In this document: piece by piece, positions 41,891-50,676 of the stretch
Numbering within the stretch: position 1 is the first letter of the stretch
Layout of the letters: each line of letters opens with the position of its first letter
DNA from: Marispirochaeta sp.
Lineage (GTDB): Bacteria > Spirochaetota > Spirochaetia > JC444 > Marispirochaetaceae
Direction of reading: 5' to 3'
DNA length: 64,000 nucleotides
Assembly (NCBI RefSeq): GCF_963668165.1
Contig: NZ_OY764209.1
Coordinates: forward strand, 1,178,001-1,242,000
Notes under the pieces: generated by a model
What the model was told of the DNA's origin: nothing
Databases searched by the model: none
Seen by the model: only the letters and a program-made list of their open reading frames with translations
Made by a program: the position numbers and the translations under genes

Positions 41891-43423
41891 ATGGGAATAA
41901 AAATGAATAAATCAATAAACAGAGTGCTTCTCGATCATGAGATACTATTCTCATATATCCGTAATAATCAAAATGGACTAAAGTCATTGGAATCAGACCT
42001 CTTTGAACACTTTAAAAAAGAACAAGTTTTGCTGTCAATGTCATCGGTGTCTTTGATAAACAAGTCGGTTAAATCGGAGTATCCAGCGCTCATTGATGAT
42101 TTATTTGTTTTCTATAATCGACTTACCTTGATTAGCCCGCCGAATTGGATAGATTGGAATAATAAGCTTGTAAAACAGGATTTTGATGCATATTTACTTG
42201 GTCTTGCTGCGGACAGTGTAGATGCCTGTATTCTGACAGAAAGAAAAAGCGTATTCATGTATTCGGATCGGGCAGTATCTCTTGATACATTACGCGCGAC
42301 AGTCAGGGAGCAGGAACCTTTATTTCCTTTTCTTGATCTTAAACAACAATATCTGAGCATAAATCAGGATATTGATCATGCTATTAATTCGGTAATAGGG
42401 ACGTCTTCGTTTATCGGCGGGAAAAGTCTTAAGAATTTTGAAGATAACTTTGCCCGGTATCTTGATGCGGATTATTGTGTAGGGGTCGGAAACGGAACGG
42501 ATGCGATTGAGATTGCCCTTGAAGCACTGAATCTTCCACCGGGTAGCGAAGTAATTGTACCGGCTAATACATTTATCGCGACTTCAGAAGCTGTGACCAG
42601 ATGTGGTTTAAGAGTTGTTTTCTGTGATTGTGACGAGCATAACTATACAATTGACATCAAGGATGCAAAAAAGAGGATATCCGGGAAAACACGTGCAATA
42701 GTAGCTGTGCATCTCTACGGCCATCCGGCGGATGTCGATAGTCTTAAGGAAATTGCGGATGAGCAGGGAATTAAAATTATTGAGGATTGCGCCCAGGCCC
42801 ATGGTGCTGAATATAAAGGGCAGAAGGTTGGAGCTCTGTGTGATCTGGGGACCTTTAGTTTTTACCCAGGAAAGAACCTTGGCGCATACGGCGACGGCGG
42901 AGCAATTGTTACCAACAACACGGAACTTGCTGAAAAATGCAGAATGATTGCGAACCACGGCAGGATCTCTAAATATGATCATCAATTTGAAGGGCGGAAT
43001 TCGCGTCTCGACACCTTACAGGCCGCGATTCTGAATGTTAAACTTCAATATCTTGAAAAGTGGACTACGCAGCGGATTGCAATTGCTGATACATACCTGG
43101 AACAATTATCTGATTGCCGTGATATTGTATTGCCCAAACGAGAAGAATGGGCCAGGCAGGTGTATCATCTTTTTGTTATCCGCGCAAAACAGAGGGATGA
43201 ATTAAGAAAATATCTGGATAATCACAATATACAGACCGGTATTCACTATCCTATTGCTCTTCCCAAACTTGAAGCATACACATATGTTAATCAACAAAAT
43301 GACCGGATGTTTGCGAACACTATGGATAATGAATTGTTAAGTCTTCCAATAGGAGAGCATTTATCTGTAAATGATGCAGTCCTGATTTCTGAACGAATCA
43401 AAGAGTTTTTCTGTAATGGATAA
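41891..43423 (+). CDS. Degenerate PIN-like domain fused to DegT/DnrJ sugar aminotransferase
   Basis: A 510-residue protein; ATG 41903 is a possible alternative start (GGGA just upstream). Residues ~9-135 look like a worn PIN domain: D15 in RVLLDHEILFSYI, D97/D99 in QDFDAYLLGLAADSVDACIL, D111, and R118 where the LTxD acid would be (ILTERKSVF). Residues ~145-510 are an intact aminotransferase starting LFPFLDLKQQYLSINQDI, with VGNGTDAIEIALEALNLPPG, IEDCAQAHGAEYKGQK and Lys in FSFYPGKNLGAYGDGGAIV (K328). So the aminotransferase is active by motif and the N-domain probably is not a nuclease. It overlaps the next glycosyltransferase by 8 bp. No antitoxin-like gene precedes it. Confidence 0.8.
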   Translation: MGIKMNKSINRVLLDHEILFSYIRNNQNGLKSLESDLFEHFKKEQVLLSMSSVSLINKSVKSEYPALIDDLFVFYNRLTLISPPNWIDWNNKLVKQDFDAYLLGLAADSVDACILTERKSVFMYSDRAVSLDTLRATVREQEPLFPFLDLKQQYLSINQDIDHAINSVIGTSSFIGGKSLKNFEDNFARYLDADYCVGVGNGTDAIEIALEALNLPPGSEVIVPANTFIATSEAVTRCGLRVVFCDCDEHNYTIDIKDAKKRISGKTRAIVAVHLYGHPADVDSLKEIADEQGIKIIEDCAQAHGAEYKGQKVGALCDLGTFSFYPGKNLGAYGDGGAIVTNNTELAEKCRMIANHGRISKYDHQFEGRNSRLDTLQAAILNVKLQYLEKWTTQRIAIADTYLEQLSDCRDIVLPKREEWARQVYHLFVIRAKQRDELRKYLDNHNIQTGIHYPIALPKLEAYTYVNQQNDRMFANTMDNELLSLPIGEHLSVNDAVLISERIKEFFCNG

Positions 43424-44600
43424 AGAATTGAAAAAGATTAAGGTCGCGCATATTAATAATCCTCCTGCCCTGGGTGTGGATAAAAAGCTTCTCCTGGAAG
43501 CGCAGGCAGCGTATGACGAAGGTTTGAATTTTGATTTCTATATTATAAAGTCCTCCTTCGATGACCGTGATGTAAAGAATGTTCACTATCGTAAAGACTA
43601 TAAGCTATGGTATGAGGGGACTAAACTTAGATTCATAGGCAGGTTTTTTAACTGGAAAAACCGTCTGCCCGATATAGTTGATTTTGATATGTATGACATG
43701 ATCATTCTTAGATTTGGTAAGGTGTCCTTTAGTAAGTATGATTTGTTCAAAAGGTACGGTCACAAGATACTCACAGAACATCATACTGACGAGGTTGGTG
43801 AAATCCGTTCAAAGAAAACTCTTAAACGATATCTGCTTGGAACTGTGGTGAGTCTGATTTCTAAGCGTTCTTTGAAGCTTGTTGCTGGAATTATTGCAGT
43901 GACAAATGAAATACGAAAAGTCGAGTTGAATAAAGCGGGGAACAAACCTTCAGTAGTAATTACCAACGGAATCGGTGTAGAACAGACTCCGTTCAGCGGA
44001 TTCAAACAGTTTAACGAAACAAACTTGGATCTCGTTTTTGTCTCGTCGCATTTTCAAGCCTGGCAAGGGGTGGATAGACTGTTTGAAGGAATCAAACAGT
44101 ATAAAGGATCGGTAACAATTACTCTTTACCTGATAGGTAATTATGGAAACGATTTAAAGCTGCTTGCTGACGAAATCAACTCAGAAGGAAAGCATCGAAT
44201 TGTCTTAACGGGTAGAATTGAAGGTGAAAAGATAGCAGAATACTATGAAACCGCTAATTTGGCTGTGGGGTCACTCGCGCAGCATCGACGCAACATGAAA
44301 GAGGCCTGCACTCTTAAGATTCGTGAATATATGGCACGCGGAATACCTTTTATCTATGCGTATGATGATCCGGATGTCCCGGAAAATGCTTCATTTGCCG
44401 TGAAGTTTAATAACGATGATTCGCCGATCAATGTAGATAGAATCATTGATTTCGCACGGGCAGTATCCTCGAGTCCCGATATGGCTGTGTCTCTTCGTAA
44501 TATAGCTAAGAAAAACCTTGATTGGAGAGTCAAGGTCCGCCAAATGTACGATTTTGCCGCAAAAGTATATAGACAGCAGAACAACGAGCAGCCAGAATGA
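43416..44600 (+). CDS. Glycosyltransferase, GT4-like
   Basis: A 394-residue GT-B protein. The N-domain contains MIILRFGKVSFSKYDLFKRY and ILTEHHTDEVGEIRSKKTLK; the linker AVTNEIRKVELNKAGNKPSV then ITNGIGVEQTPF is a standard GT4 pivot; the C-domain has LVFVSSHFQAWQGVDRLFEG and ACTLKIREYMARGIPFIYAY. It is coupled to the aminotransferase by an 8-bp overlap and to the sulfatase-like gene by 4 bp, so it probably transfers the diamino-uronic acid made by this operon. Specificity is inference. Confidence 0.82.
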   Translation: MDKELKKIKVAHINNPPALGVDKKLLLEAQAAYDEGLNFDFYIIKSSFDDRDVKNVHYRKDYKLWYEGTKLRFIGRFFNWKNRLPDIVDFDMYDMIILRFGKVSFSKYDLFKRYGHKILTEHHTDEVGEIRSKKTLKRYLLGTVVSLISKRSLKLVAGIIAVTNEIRKVELNKAGNKPSVVITNGIGVEQTPFSGFKQFNETNLDLVFVSSHFQAWQGVDRLFEGIKQYKGSVTITLYLIGNYGNDLKLLADEINSEGKHRIVLTGRIEGEKIAEYYETANLAVGSLAQHRRNMKEACTLKIREYMARGIPFIYAYDDPDVPENASFAVKFNNDDSPINVDRIIDFARAVSSSPDMAVSLRNIAKKNLDWRVKVRQMYDFAAKVYRQQNNEQPE

Positions 44601-45811
44601 ATAATAGAAAAAACAAATCTGTTTGTTTACTCACCAAAGAAGTACTGCACAAATCTTACCTCCCTGTGTACGGCGGAGAATATTGGGATATGCCCAATTT
44701 TACTGAATTGGCACATAAAGGGACTGTTTTCCAAAGGCATTACGCAGCGGCCCCGTCCACTGCCATGTCTGTAACCTGTCTTTTTTCCGGCCTCTGGGCT
44801 CATGAATTGGAGCGCCGTTACTATTCAGAGGTAGAATACTTTGACCAGGTACCGACCCTCTTCAATATTTTTCAGGACAAGGGATATACCTGTCATGTTG
44901 TGTGGGATGCCAAAGAACAGAAGATGACGTATCCATATACAAAATGTTATGGTGACAGGGAAAAAACAGTCTTCCATGATCTCCAAAGACTTACTAATCC
45001 ATCTGATGATGAATTCCTGAATCATGTTTATTCCGAACTGAATTCCATACCGGCAGAGAACACATTTATTTGGATGCATCTTCCCCATGTGTTATACAGC
45101 AGAAGCGGATACGGTACCGATATGGATCTCTTTGACAAAATTATCGGTCGGCTGCGGCAGCAGTTCGGAGATGACAGTCTCTATATATCCGGCGACCATG
45201 GCCACATGAACCTGCGCAGGGGAATTCCGGCCTACGGTTTCCATGTGTATGACGATGTATTAAGCGTGCCCATGATTACCCCGCGGGTAGATGGCCGTGG
45301 GATCATTGAATATCCGACCAGCCATAAACAGCTCAAAGATCTTATTCTGCACGGTATGCTCCGTCAGGAAGAGTTTGTTTATGGGGATACACAGTACTAT
45401 CTGCAGCCCAATCGCAAGCTCGCGATTATAAAGGGCAGGTACAAGTATATTTTTAATAAATACGAGAATACTGAGGAGCTGTACGATTTGGAATGGGATC
45501 CGACGGAAGAGGTCAATCTTCTGTTTCTGCTGTCCGGGTGTATTCTGATGGATCCAAATAGAATGAGAAAATACAAGCCGGAAATTGTCTTTTTTTATCC
45601 CTTTAAACAGGAAGCGCTGGATGCCTTTAATCTCCTGCGACAACAAAAAGATAAAATCTGGCGGCAGGGCTCATTTACTCTGGAATTTTTAAAAAAAGCA
45701 AAGTTCCGGTATAAACGTACCCTTTACCATATAAAAAAGTTCCAACTGAAGCGGAAACAGTCAATGAGACCGGAAGCAATCTCCCGGAGAATGGAAAATT
45801 CCGGCCTGTAG
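44597..45811 (+). CDS. Alkaline-phosphatase-superfamily (sulfatase-like) protein
   Basis: A 404-residue protein of the sulfatase/phosphotransferase superfamily. MPNFTELAHKGTVFQRHYAA leads to AAPSTAMSVTCLFSGLWAHE, where Ser/Thr residues would be the nucleophile, and LYISGDHGHMNLRRGIPAYG is the GDHG metal-binding motif; VPMITPRVDG follows. There is no signal peptide or membrane helix, unlike periplasmic phosphoethanolamine or phosphoglycerol transferases, so it acts in the cytoplasm. The basic C-terminus (KFRYKRTLYHIKKFQLKRK) could bind membrane. It closes the diamino-sugar operon and precedes the phosphonate genes by 160 bp. Confidence 0.72.
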   Translation: MNNRKNKSVCLLTKEVLHKSYLPVYGGEYWDMPNFTELAHKGTVFQRHYAAAPSTAMSVTCLFSGLWAHELERRYYSEVEYFDQVPTLFNIFQDKGYTCHVVWDAKEQKMTYPYTKCYGDREKTVFHDLQRLTNPSDDEFLNHVYSELNSIPAENTFIWMHLPHVLYSRSGYGTDMDLFDKIIGRLRQQFGDDSLYISGDHGHMNLRRGIPAYGFHVYDDVLSVPMITPRVDGRGIIEYPTSHKQLKDLILHGMLRQEEFVYGDTQYYLQPNRKLAIIKGRYKYIFNKYENTEELYDLEWDPTEEVNLLFLLSGCILMDPNRMRKYKPEIVFFYPFKQEALDAFNLLRQQKDKIWRQGSFTLEFLKKAKFRYKRTLYHIKKFQLKRKQSMRPEAISRRMENSGL

Positions 45812-45970
45812 CAAAACCATTTCGTTTTTATGGCAGGCACGTTTATGCGATTTTGTTCCTGCGAAGAGAACATTCTCCGGCTTTGGAATTGCTCCTCCTC
45901 CTTGAAACACCCTGGCTTCTGCGCTACTCTACCACAATCTTAACAGAATACTTTTAGGCAAGGTCCTCGA

Positions 45971-47590
45971 ATGAAAAAAACAACCCAGTTTCGGAATTTA
46001 CTCCTGTCCGACCAGCTCGAATTCCTGTGCGAGGCCCATAACGGCCTTTCCGCCCGCATTGTGGAAGAGGCCGGTTTCAAGGGCATCTGGGGGAGCGGTC
46101 TTTCCCTCTCGGCCCAGTACGGTGTGCGGGACAACAACGAAGCCAGCTGGACCCAGGTGCTGGAAATGCTGGAGTTCATGTCCGATGTTACCAGCGTACC
46201 AATCCTGCTGGACGGCGATACCGGTTACGGCAATTTTAACAATATGCAGCGCCTGGTGCGCAAGCTGGAGCAGCGGGGCATAGCCGCCGTCTGTATAGAG
46301 GACAAGCTCTTCCCCAAAACCAACAGCTTTATCCGCGGTTCGGCTCAGCCACTGGCCAATATGGAGGAGTTCTGCGGGAAAATTAAAGCAGGCAAGGATG
46401 CCCAGGCCGACGATGATTTTTCCGTTGTAGCCCGGGTAGAGGCCTTTATTGCCGGATGGGGACTGGACGAAGCCCTCCGACGGGCCGAAAGCTACCATGC
46501 TGCAGGCGCAGATGCAATTTTAATCCACAGCGCTCTCTCGGTCCCCGATGAGGTCCTGGCCTTTAAAAAGGAGTGGGCAGAGCGCTCCCCGGTGGTAATA
46601 GTCCCCACCAAATACTACGCCACCCCCACGGATGTATTCCGGGAGTACGGCTTTTCCATCGCCATCTGGGCTAACCAGATTCTGCGCTCATCTATCAGCG
46701 GCATGCAAAAGGCGGCAAAAGCTATCTATGAGGCGGAAAACCTCCTTGCGGTGGAAGACAGGATAGTCCCGGTCAGAGAAGTCTTCCGTCTGCAGGGCGC
46801 CGATGATCTGGAGCTGGCGGAAAAGCGCTATCTGCCCCGTTCCGGCAAGACCGCTAAAGCTGTGGTACTCGCGGCATCCAGGGGCAAGGAACTCGAAAGC
46901 CTGACCGAGGAAAAGCCCAAAGCCATGGTACAGATCGCGGGCCGTCCGCTCCTCTCCTATATAAACGAGGCCTACAATGCCGTCGGCATAAAGGATATTA
47001 CCGTCGTTCGGGGCTATCTCAAAGAGACTGTGGATCTTCCCGGTCTGCGTTATGTGGATAACGACGACTACGAGAATACCGGAGAACTCTGCTCCTTAAA
47101 AACGGCCCTGGATTCCCTGGAGGCGGACAACGCGGACCTTGTAATCTCCTACGGGGATGTTCTCTTTAAAAAATACATCCCTCAGATGCTGCAGGACAAT
47201 GACGCGGAAATGGCGATTGTGGTGGATACCTCCTGGCAGAACAGCTCAAACACTGGTCGTTACACCGACTTTGTGCAATGTTCCGAACCATATTCCAGGG
47301 ACATCTACGGCAGACAGGTCTGTCTTGAGTGCATGGCTCCTGACATCCCGGTTGAGAAAATCCACGGCGAGTGGATGGGCTTTGTAAAGATTAAAGCGGA
47401 TGTCCTGCAGCGGGTACAGGAAGAGCTTGATAATCTTGTAAACAAGCAGGGACGCAAAGACGCGAAAATGCACGATCTCCTAAACGCCTGTGTTGAACGC
47501 GGATATCTTGTAGATGTCCTCTATACCTCCGGTCACTGGCTGGATATAGACAGCCTGGACGACCTTGAGCGGGCCGGCAGTTTTGTATAA
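45971..47590 (+). CDS. Phosphoenolpyruvate phosphomutase fused to a nucleotidyltransferase domain
   Basis: A 539-residue fusion. Residues 1-290 are PEP mutase: [20 protein letters not shown] and the diagnostic EDK-X5-NS motif seen as E110-D-K-LFPKT-N118-S119. It isomerises PEP to phosphonopyruvate, the entry to all common phosphonates. Residues ~300-539 are a nucleotidyltransferase fold whose loop reads [20 protein letters not shown] with [15 protein letters not shown]; the usual LAAGxGxRL is altered to [25 protein letters not shown] and [14 protein letters not shown] complete the domain. The pathway continues across the vapBC pair with ppd and an AEP transaminase. Confidence 0.9.
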   Translation: MKKTTQFRNLLLSDQLEFLCEAHNGLSARIVEEAGFKGIWGSGLSLSAQYGVRDNNEASWTQVLEMLEFMSDVTSVPILLDGDTGYGNFNNMQRLVRKLEQRGIAAVCIEDKLFPKTNSFIRGSAQPLANMEEFCGKIKAGKDAQADDDFSVVARVEAFIAGWGLDEALRRAESYHAAGADAILIHSALSVPDEVLAFKKEWAERSPVVIVPTKYYATPTDVFREYGFSIAIWANQILRSSISGMQKAAKAIYEAENLLAVEDRIVPVREVFRLQGADDLELAEKRYLPRSGKTAKAVVLAASRGKELESLTEEKPKAMVQIAGRPLLSYINEAYNAVGIKDITVVRGYLKETVDLPGLRYVDNDDYENTGELCSLKTALDSLEADNADLVISYGDVLFKKYIPQMLQDNDAEMAIVVDTSWQNSSNTGRYTDFVQCSEPYSRDIYGRQVCLECMAPDIPVEKIHGEWMGFVKIKADVLQRVQEELDNLVNKQGRKDAKMHDLLNACVERGYLVDVLYTSGHWLDIDSLDDLERAGSFV

Positions 47591-47627
47591 TAACGCCCTA
47601 TAATCGTGATTCACGACGGTTCCGGAA

Positions 47628-48035
47628 TCAAATTAACCAGTTTTCGATATCCAGACCGGGGATGTTCATAAAATGACGGGTGTTATCGGTTACAAGAATG
47701 CATCCGTTCGCGCTGGCGGTGGCGGCAATTTGCAGGTCCAATGCCGAGATCGGGGCTCCATCGGCTTCTCGTGAGGCCCTGATTCTTCCGGCAATACGGG
47801 CGGCTGTGTCGTCGAAGGATAGAATCCTGACACGGGGTAAAAGATACTGCTCCAGGAAGTCCAGGTATTTCCGGGGGTTTTGGCTCCGGTAGGCTCCGTA
47901 GGTGATTTCAAGGATCGTAATTGTGGACAGATACTGGTCCGAAGGCGGAACAAGGGCTATACGTTCTTTTAAATACTGGGGGGGACTGGGTTTGAGCAAG
48001 GTAGAAACCGTGTCCGTATCAAAAAGATACTTCAC
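47628..48035 (-). CDS. VapC-type PIN ribonuclease toxin
   Basis: A 135-residue PIN protein with a GTG start inside the antitoxin gene. D6 in YLFDTDTVSTLLKP, E44 in TILEITYGAYRSQ, D101 in SALDLQIAATASANG and the acid in ILVTDNTRHFMNIPGL give the four-acid site. VapC toxins cleave tRNA or rRNA. The final segment PGLDIENW is the usual VapC end. It is on the minus strand between two phosphonate genes and ends ~37 bp from the convergent PEP mutase fusion. Confidence 0.9.
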   Translation of the reverse strand: MKYLFDTDTVSTLLKPSPPQYLKERIALVPPSDQYLSTITILEITYGAYRSQNPRKYLDFLEQYLLPRVRILSFDDTAARIAGRIRASREADGAPISALDLQIAATASANGCILVTDNTRHFMNIPGLDIENWLI

Positions 48036-48297
48036 GGTAGCCTTCTTTCTGTCGTGCCTGGTAGGCTTCTGTTATATAGGAGTCAATTTCCGATAAATCC
48101 TCCCAGCTTCCGGCAAGGGATGCCAGGCCGCCGCTTCCGGGTTGGGTGTTCAGGCCGTTTTCATTATAGGGAAGGACCGTTGCCACCGGTGTTTTGCGGT
48201 TCATTATTATGATGCGCTTACCGTAGGCCCGGCCTTCTGACAATAATTTTGAGAGGTGTGCTTTGAAATGTGCGATTGACACGGTAATGTCACCCAT
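48019..48297 (-). CDS. Phd/YefM-like antitoxin
   Basis: ATG 48297 follows GGAG at 48304-48307; a TTG at 48309 would start inside the palindrome. The ~92-residue protein has the Phd N-domain MGDITVSIAHFKAHLSKLLS, then YGKRIIIMNRKTPVATVLPY, and a C-terminal toxin-binding tail with SWEDLSEIDSYITEAYQARQ. It precedes and overlaps vapC by 17 bp. Phd-type antitoxins bind palindromes upstream of their own gene, and one is present at 48308-48332. Confidence 0.87.
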   Translation of the reverse strand: MGDITVSIAHFKAHLSKLLSEGRAYGKRIIIMNRKTPVATVLPYNENGLNTQPGSGGLASLAGSWEDLSEIDSYITEAYQARQKEGYREVSF

Positions 48298-48307
48298 AAT
48301 AAGCTCC

Positions 48308-48332
48308 AAATATAGTCATAATGACTATATTT
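48308..48332. promoter_or_regulatory. 25-bp perfect palindrome, predicted antitoxin operator
   Basis: AAATATAGTCAT, central A, then ATGACTATATTT: 12-bp arms with no mismatch, 11 bp upstream of the antitoxin ATG 48297. Size and place fit autoregulation by a Phd-type dimer. The TATAGT/ACTATA content could also include the -10 element. Confidence 0.75.
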
Positions 48333-48399
48333 TATACCACCTTGACCGTTTCGTCAATTTTTCTTCAGGACAGTCCAGACAAACAAAGGAATTATATAG

Positions 48400-49536
48400 A
48401 TGATTAGTGCGGGAAAATTTGTTAACCAGGCTTTGCATCACGGTTTTGGTCTATGGACCGGAGTTCCCTGCTCCTATTTAAAGCCCTTTATTAACTACGT
48501 AATCGATTCACCCCAGGTGCGTTATATCGGCGCTGCCAACGAAGGGGATGCCGTTGCTATTGCCGCGGGTGCCGGAATTGCCGGAACAAAAAGCATTGTC
48601 ATGTTTCAGAATTCCGGTCTGGGCAACGCCGTTAATCCCCTGACCAGCCTTACCTATACCTTCAGAATTCCTGTACTGGTAATAACAACTCTCCGTGGTG
48701 AGCCCGGCGGTGCAAAGGATGAACCCCAGCACGAACTGATGGGGCGCATAACCACTGCCATGCTGGAAACCATGGGAATCCCCTGGGAGTATTTCCCTGC
48801 CGAAGAGTCGGAGATTGAACCCGCTCTACGCCGTGCGGCGGATTATATGGAAACAGAACAGCTGCCCTACGCCCTGGTCATGAAAAAGGGCTCGGTGGCG
48901 CCGGTTGCGCTGCAATCCGCTCCCGAAGTCCATCCGCCGCAGATACGTGTTTCTCCATCTCCGGAATCCTTTGTGCCAAGTCACAGGCGGGGAGATTTCC
49001 TTGCAGTTCTGCAGAAGACCCTTGCCCCGGAGGATGTAATCGTGGCCACCACCGGATTCACCGGTCGGGAACTCTACGCCATGGAAGACCGGGAAAACCA
49101 GCTCTATATGGTCGGCTCCATGGGCTGCGCATCCAGTTTTGCCCTGGGGATCGCCCTGACCAAACCGGACAGGCGGGTCTATGTTCTGGAAGGAGACGGC
49201 GCCGTTCTTATGCGCATGGGGGCTCTCGCAACCATCGGCTACCAGCAGCCGGCGAATCTTACCCATATTCTGCTGGACAACCAGGTGCATGAATCCACCG
49301 GCGGGCAGTCTACCGTTTCCCACTCCGTGGATTTTGCCGCCATCGCTGCCGCCTGCGGGTATCCTGCAGTTGAACGGACAGATACCCCCGAAGGATTCGA
49401 AAACTTTCTGCGCGAAAGCTCTGAATCCCTCCGTTTTCTGCATGTAAAGGTGGAGCCCGGCGTCCCCGATGGACTTCCTCGGCCGATCATTACTCCGGTA
49501 GAAGTAGGGCAGCGCTTTTCCCGCTTTCTTAAATAG
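48400..49536 (+). CDS. Phosphonopyruvate decarboxylase
   Basis: A 378-residue thiamine-diphosphate enzyme. The N-half has GFGLWTGVPCSYLKPFINYV and ANEGDAVAIAAGAGIAGTKS (Glu activates the cofactor), NSGLGNAVNPLTSLTY and TTLRGEPGGAKDEPQHELMG, all diagnostic for Ppd/AepY. The C-half has VGSMGCASSFALGIALT, VLEGDGAVLMRMGALATIG and LDNQVHESTGGQSTVS (GDG plus N for Mg-ThDP). It decarboxylates phosphonopyruvate to phosphonoacetaldehyde, pulling the PEP mutase reaction forward. Confidence 0.94.
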   Translation: MISAGKFVNQALHHGFGLWTGVPCSYLKPFINYVIDSPQVRYIGAANEGDAVAIAAGAGIAGTKSIVMFQNSGLGNAVNPLTSLTYTFRIPVLVITTLRGEPGGAKDEPQHELMGRITTAMLETMGIPWEYFPAEESEIEPALRRAADYMETEQLPYALVMKKGSVAPVALQSAPEVHPPQIRVSPSPESFVPSHRRGDFLAVLQKTLAPEDVIVATTGFTGRELYAMEDRENQLYMVGSMGCASSFALGIALTKPDRRVYVLEGDGAVLMRMGALATIGYQQPANLTHILLDNQVHESTGGQSTVSHSVDFAAIAAACGYPAVERTDTPEGFENFLRESSESLRFLHVKVEPGVPDGLPRPIITPVEVGQRFSRFLK

Positions 49537-49566
49537 CTGATACATTACAAACAGGAGTTCACAATC

Positions 49567-50676
49567 ATGAATAGACCAACAATCTTGTTGAATCCCGGTC
49601 CGGTTACCCTTACAGAAAGGGTAAAAAAAGCCTTTTACAAGGAGGACCAGTGTCACCGGGAACCTGAGTTCGCGGAAATCATTCTGGACATAAAAAGACG
49701 CCTTCTGAAGGTGTATCCGGAGGCACAGGAAAACTACGAGAGTGTTGTTCTGTCCGGGTCCGGTACCTGCGCTGTTGAGGCCATGGTCGGGACTCTGATT
49801 CCCCGGAATGGAAAGGCCCTGGTCATCTCCAACGGTGTTTACGGCGAACGCATGGCCAACATGATACGCCTTCACGGCAAGGCCTGTGTAGAGATAAAAT
49901 CCCCCTGGCCGGAACCCATGAACCTTGCTGAGGTTGAAAGGATTTTGAGTAGCGACAAGGATATTACCCACGTCCTGGCAGTCCACAACGAGACCACCAC
50001 CGGCCGTTTAAACGCCATCGATGCCCTGGGTAAAATCCTTAAAAAACATGACCTGCCCCTGATTTTCGATACCGTCAGCAGCTTTGCCGGGGAAGAGATC
50101 AAGTTCGACGACTGGAATATCCTGGCCCTGGCATCTACGGCTAACAAATGCATTCACGCGGCCCCGGGCCTCTGTTTTGTTATTGCCCGCAGGGATGTGC
50201 TTGAGGATCTGCAGGAAAAGGGAGAAAACGGTTCGCCGGCAATCTATCTCGACCTTATTTCCTACTATAAAAACCAGAAATCCGGGTTCTCGCCCTTTAC
50301 CCAGGCGGTCCACGCTGCTTTTTCCCTGCAGGAGGGCCTTAAAGAGCTGGAAGATTCCGGTGGCTGGAAGCCCCGCATGGAGCGATACCGGTATCTTTCC
50401 GGGGCGATCCGCCGGGAACTGAAAAAGCTGGGGTACCGGATGTTCCTGAAAGAAGAGGAATACTGCTCCATGCTCTCCTCCTTTTCCCTGCCCGACGGTT
50501 ACAGCTATGAGGAGCTGCATGACATTTTAAAAGAGGCAGGATTTGTCATCTACGCCGGGCAGGGCGGGCTCTTCCACTCCATTTTCCGTGTTGCGAATAT
50601 GGGCGATATTACAGATGGTGATCTCGAACGCCTGCTTGATGTATTCAGAACCTTACTCGTCAAGGAGCAGGCGTGA
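49567..50676 (+). CDS. phnW: 2-aminoethylphosphonate--pyruvate transaminase
   Basis: A 369-residue class V PLP aminotransferase. ILLNPGPVTLTERVKKAFYK is the usual start; SGSGTCAVEAMVGTLIP, HNETTTGRLNAI, DTVSSFAGEEI and ASTANKCIHAAPGLCFVIAR with the catalytic Lys of ANKC are all PhnW-like. In the biosynthetic direction it aminates phosphonoacetaldehyde to 2-aminoethylphosphonate (AEP). ATG follows CAGGAGTTCACAATC. It overlaps the cytidylyltransferase gene by 4 bp, so AEP is probably activated directly for transfer. Confidence 0.9.
   Translation: MNRPTILLNPGPVTLTERVKKAFYKEDQCHREPEFAEIILDIKRRLLKVYPEAQENYESVVLSGSGTCAVEAMVGTLIPRNGKALVISNGVYGERMANMIRLHGKACVEIKSPWPEPMNLAEVERILSSDKDITHVLAVHNETTTGRLNAIDALGKILKKHDLPLIFDTVSSFAGEEIKFDDWNILALASTANKCIHAAPGLCFVIARRDVLEDLQEKGENGSPAIYLDLISYYKNQKSGFSPFTQAVHAAFSLQEGLKELEDSGGWKPRMERYRYLSGAIRRELKKLGYRMFLKEEEYCSMLSSFSLPDGYSYEELHDILKEAGFVIYAGQGGLFHSIFRVANMGDITDGDLERLLDVFRTLLVKEQA

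Noticed and set aside
48826-49986. Minus-strand ORF of 386 codons opposite the phosphonopyruvate decarboxylase and phnW genes
   Set aside because: Crosses two conserved genes; the product is rich in Gly, His and Phe without domain signals, typical of an antisense shadow.
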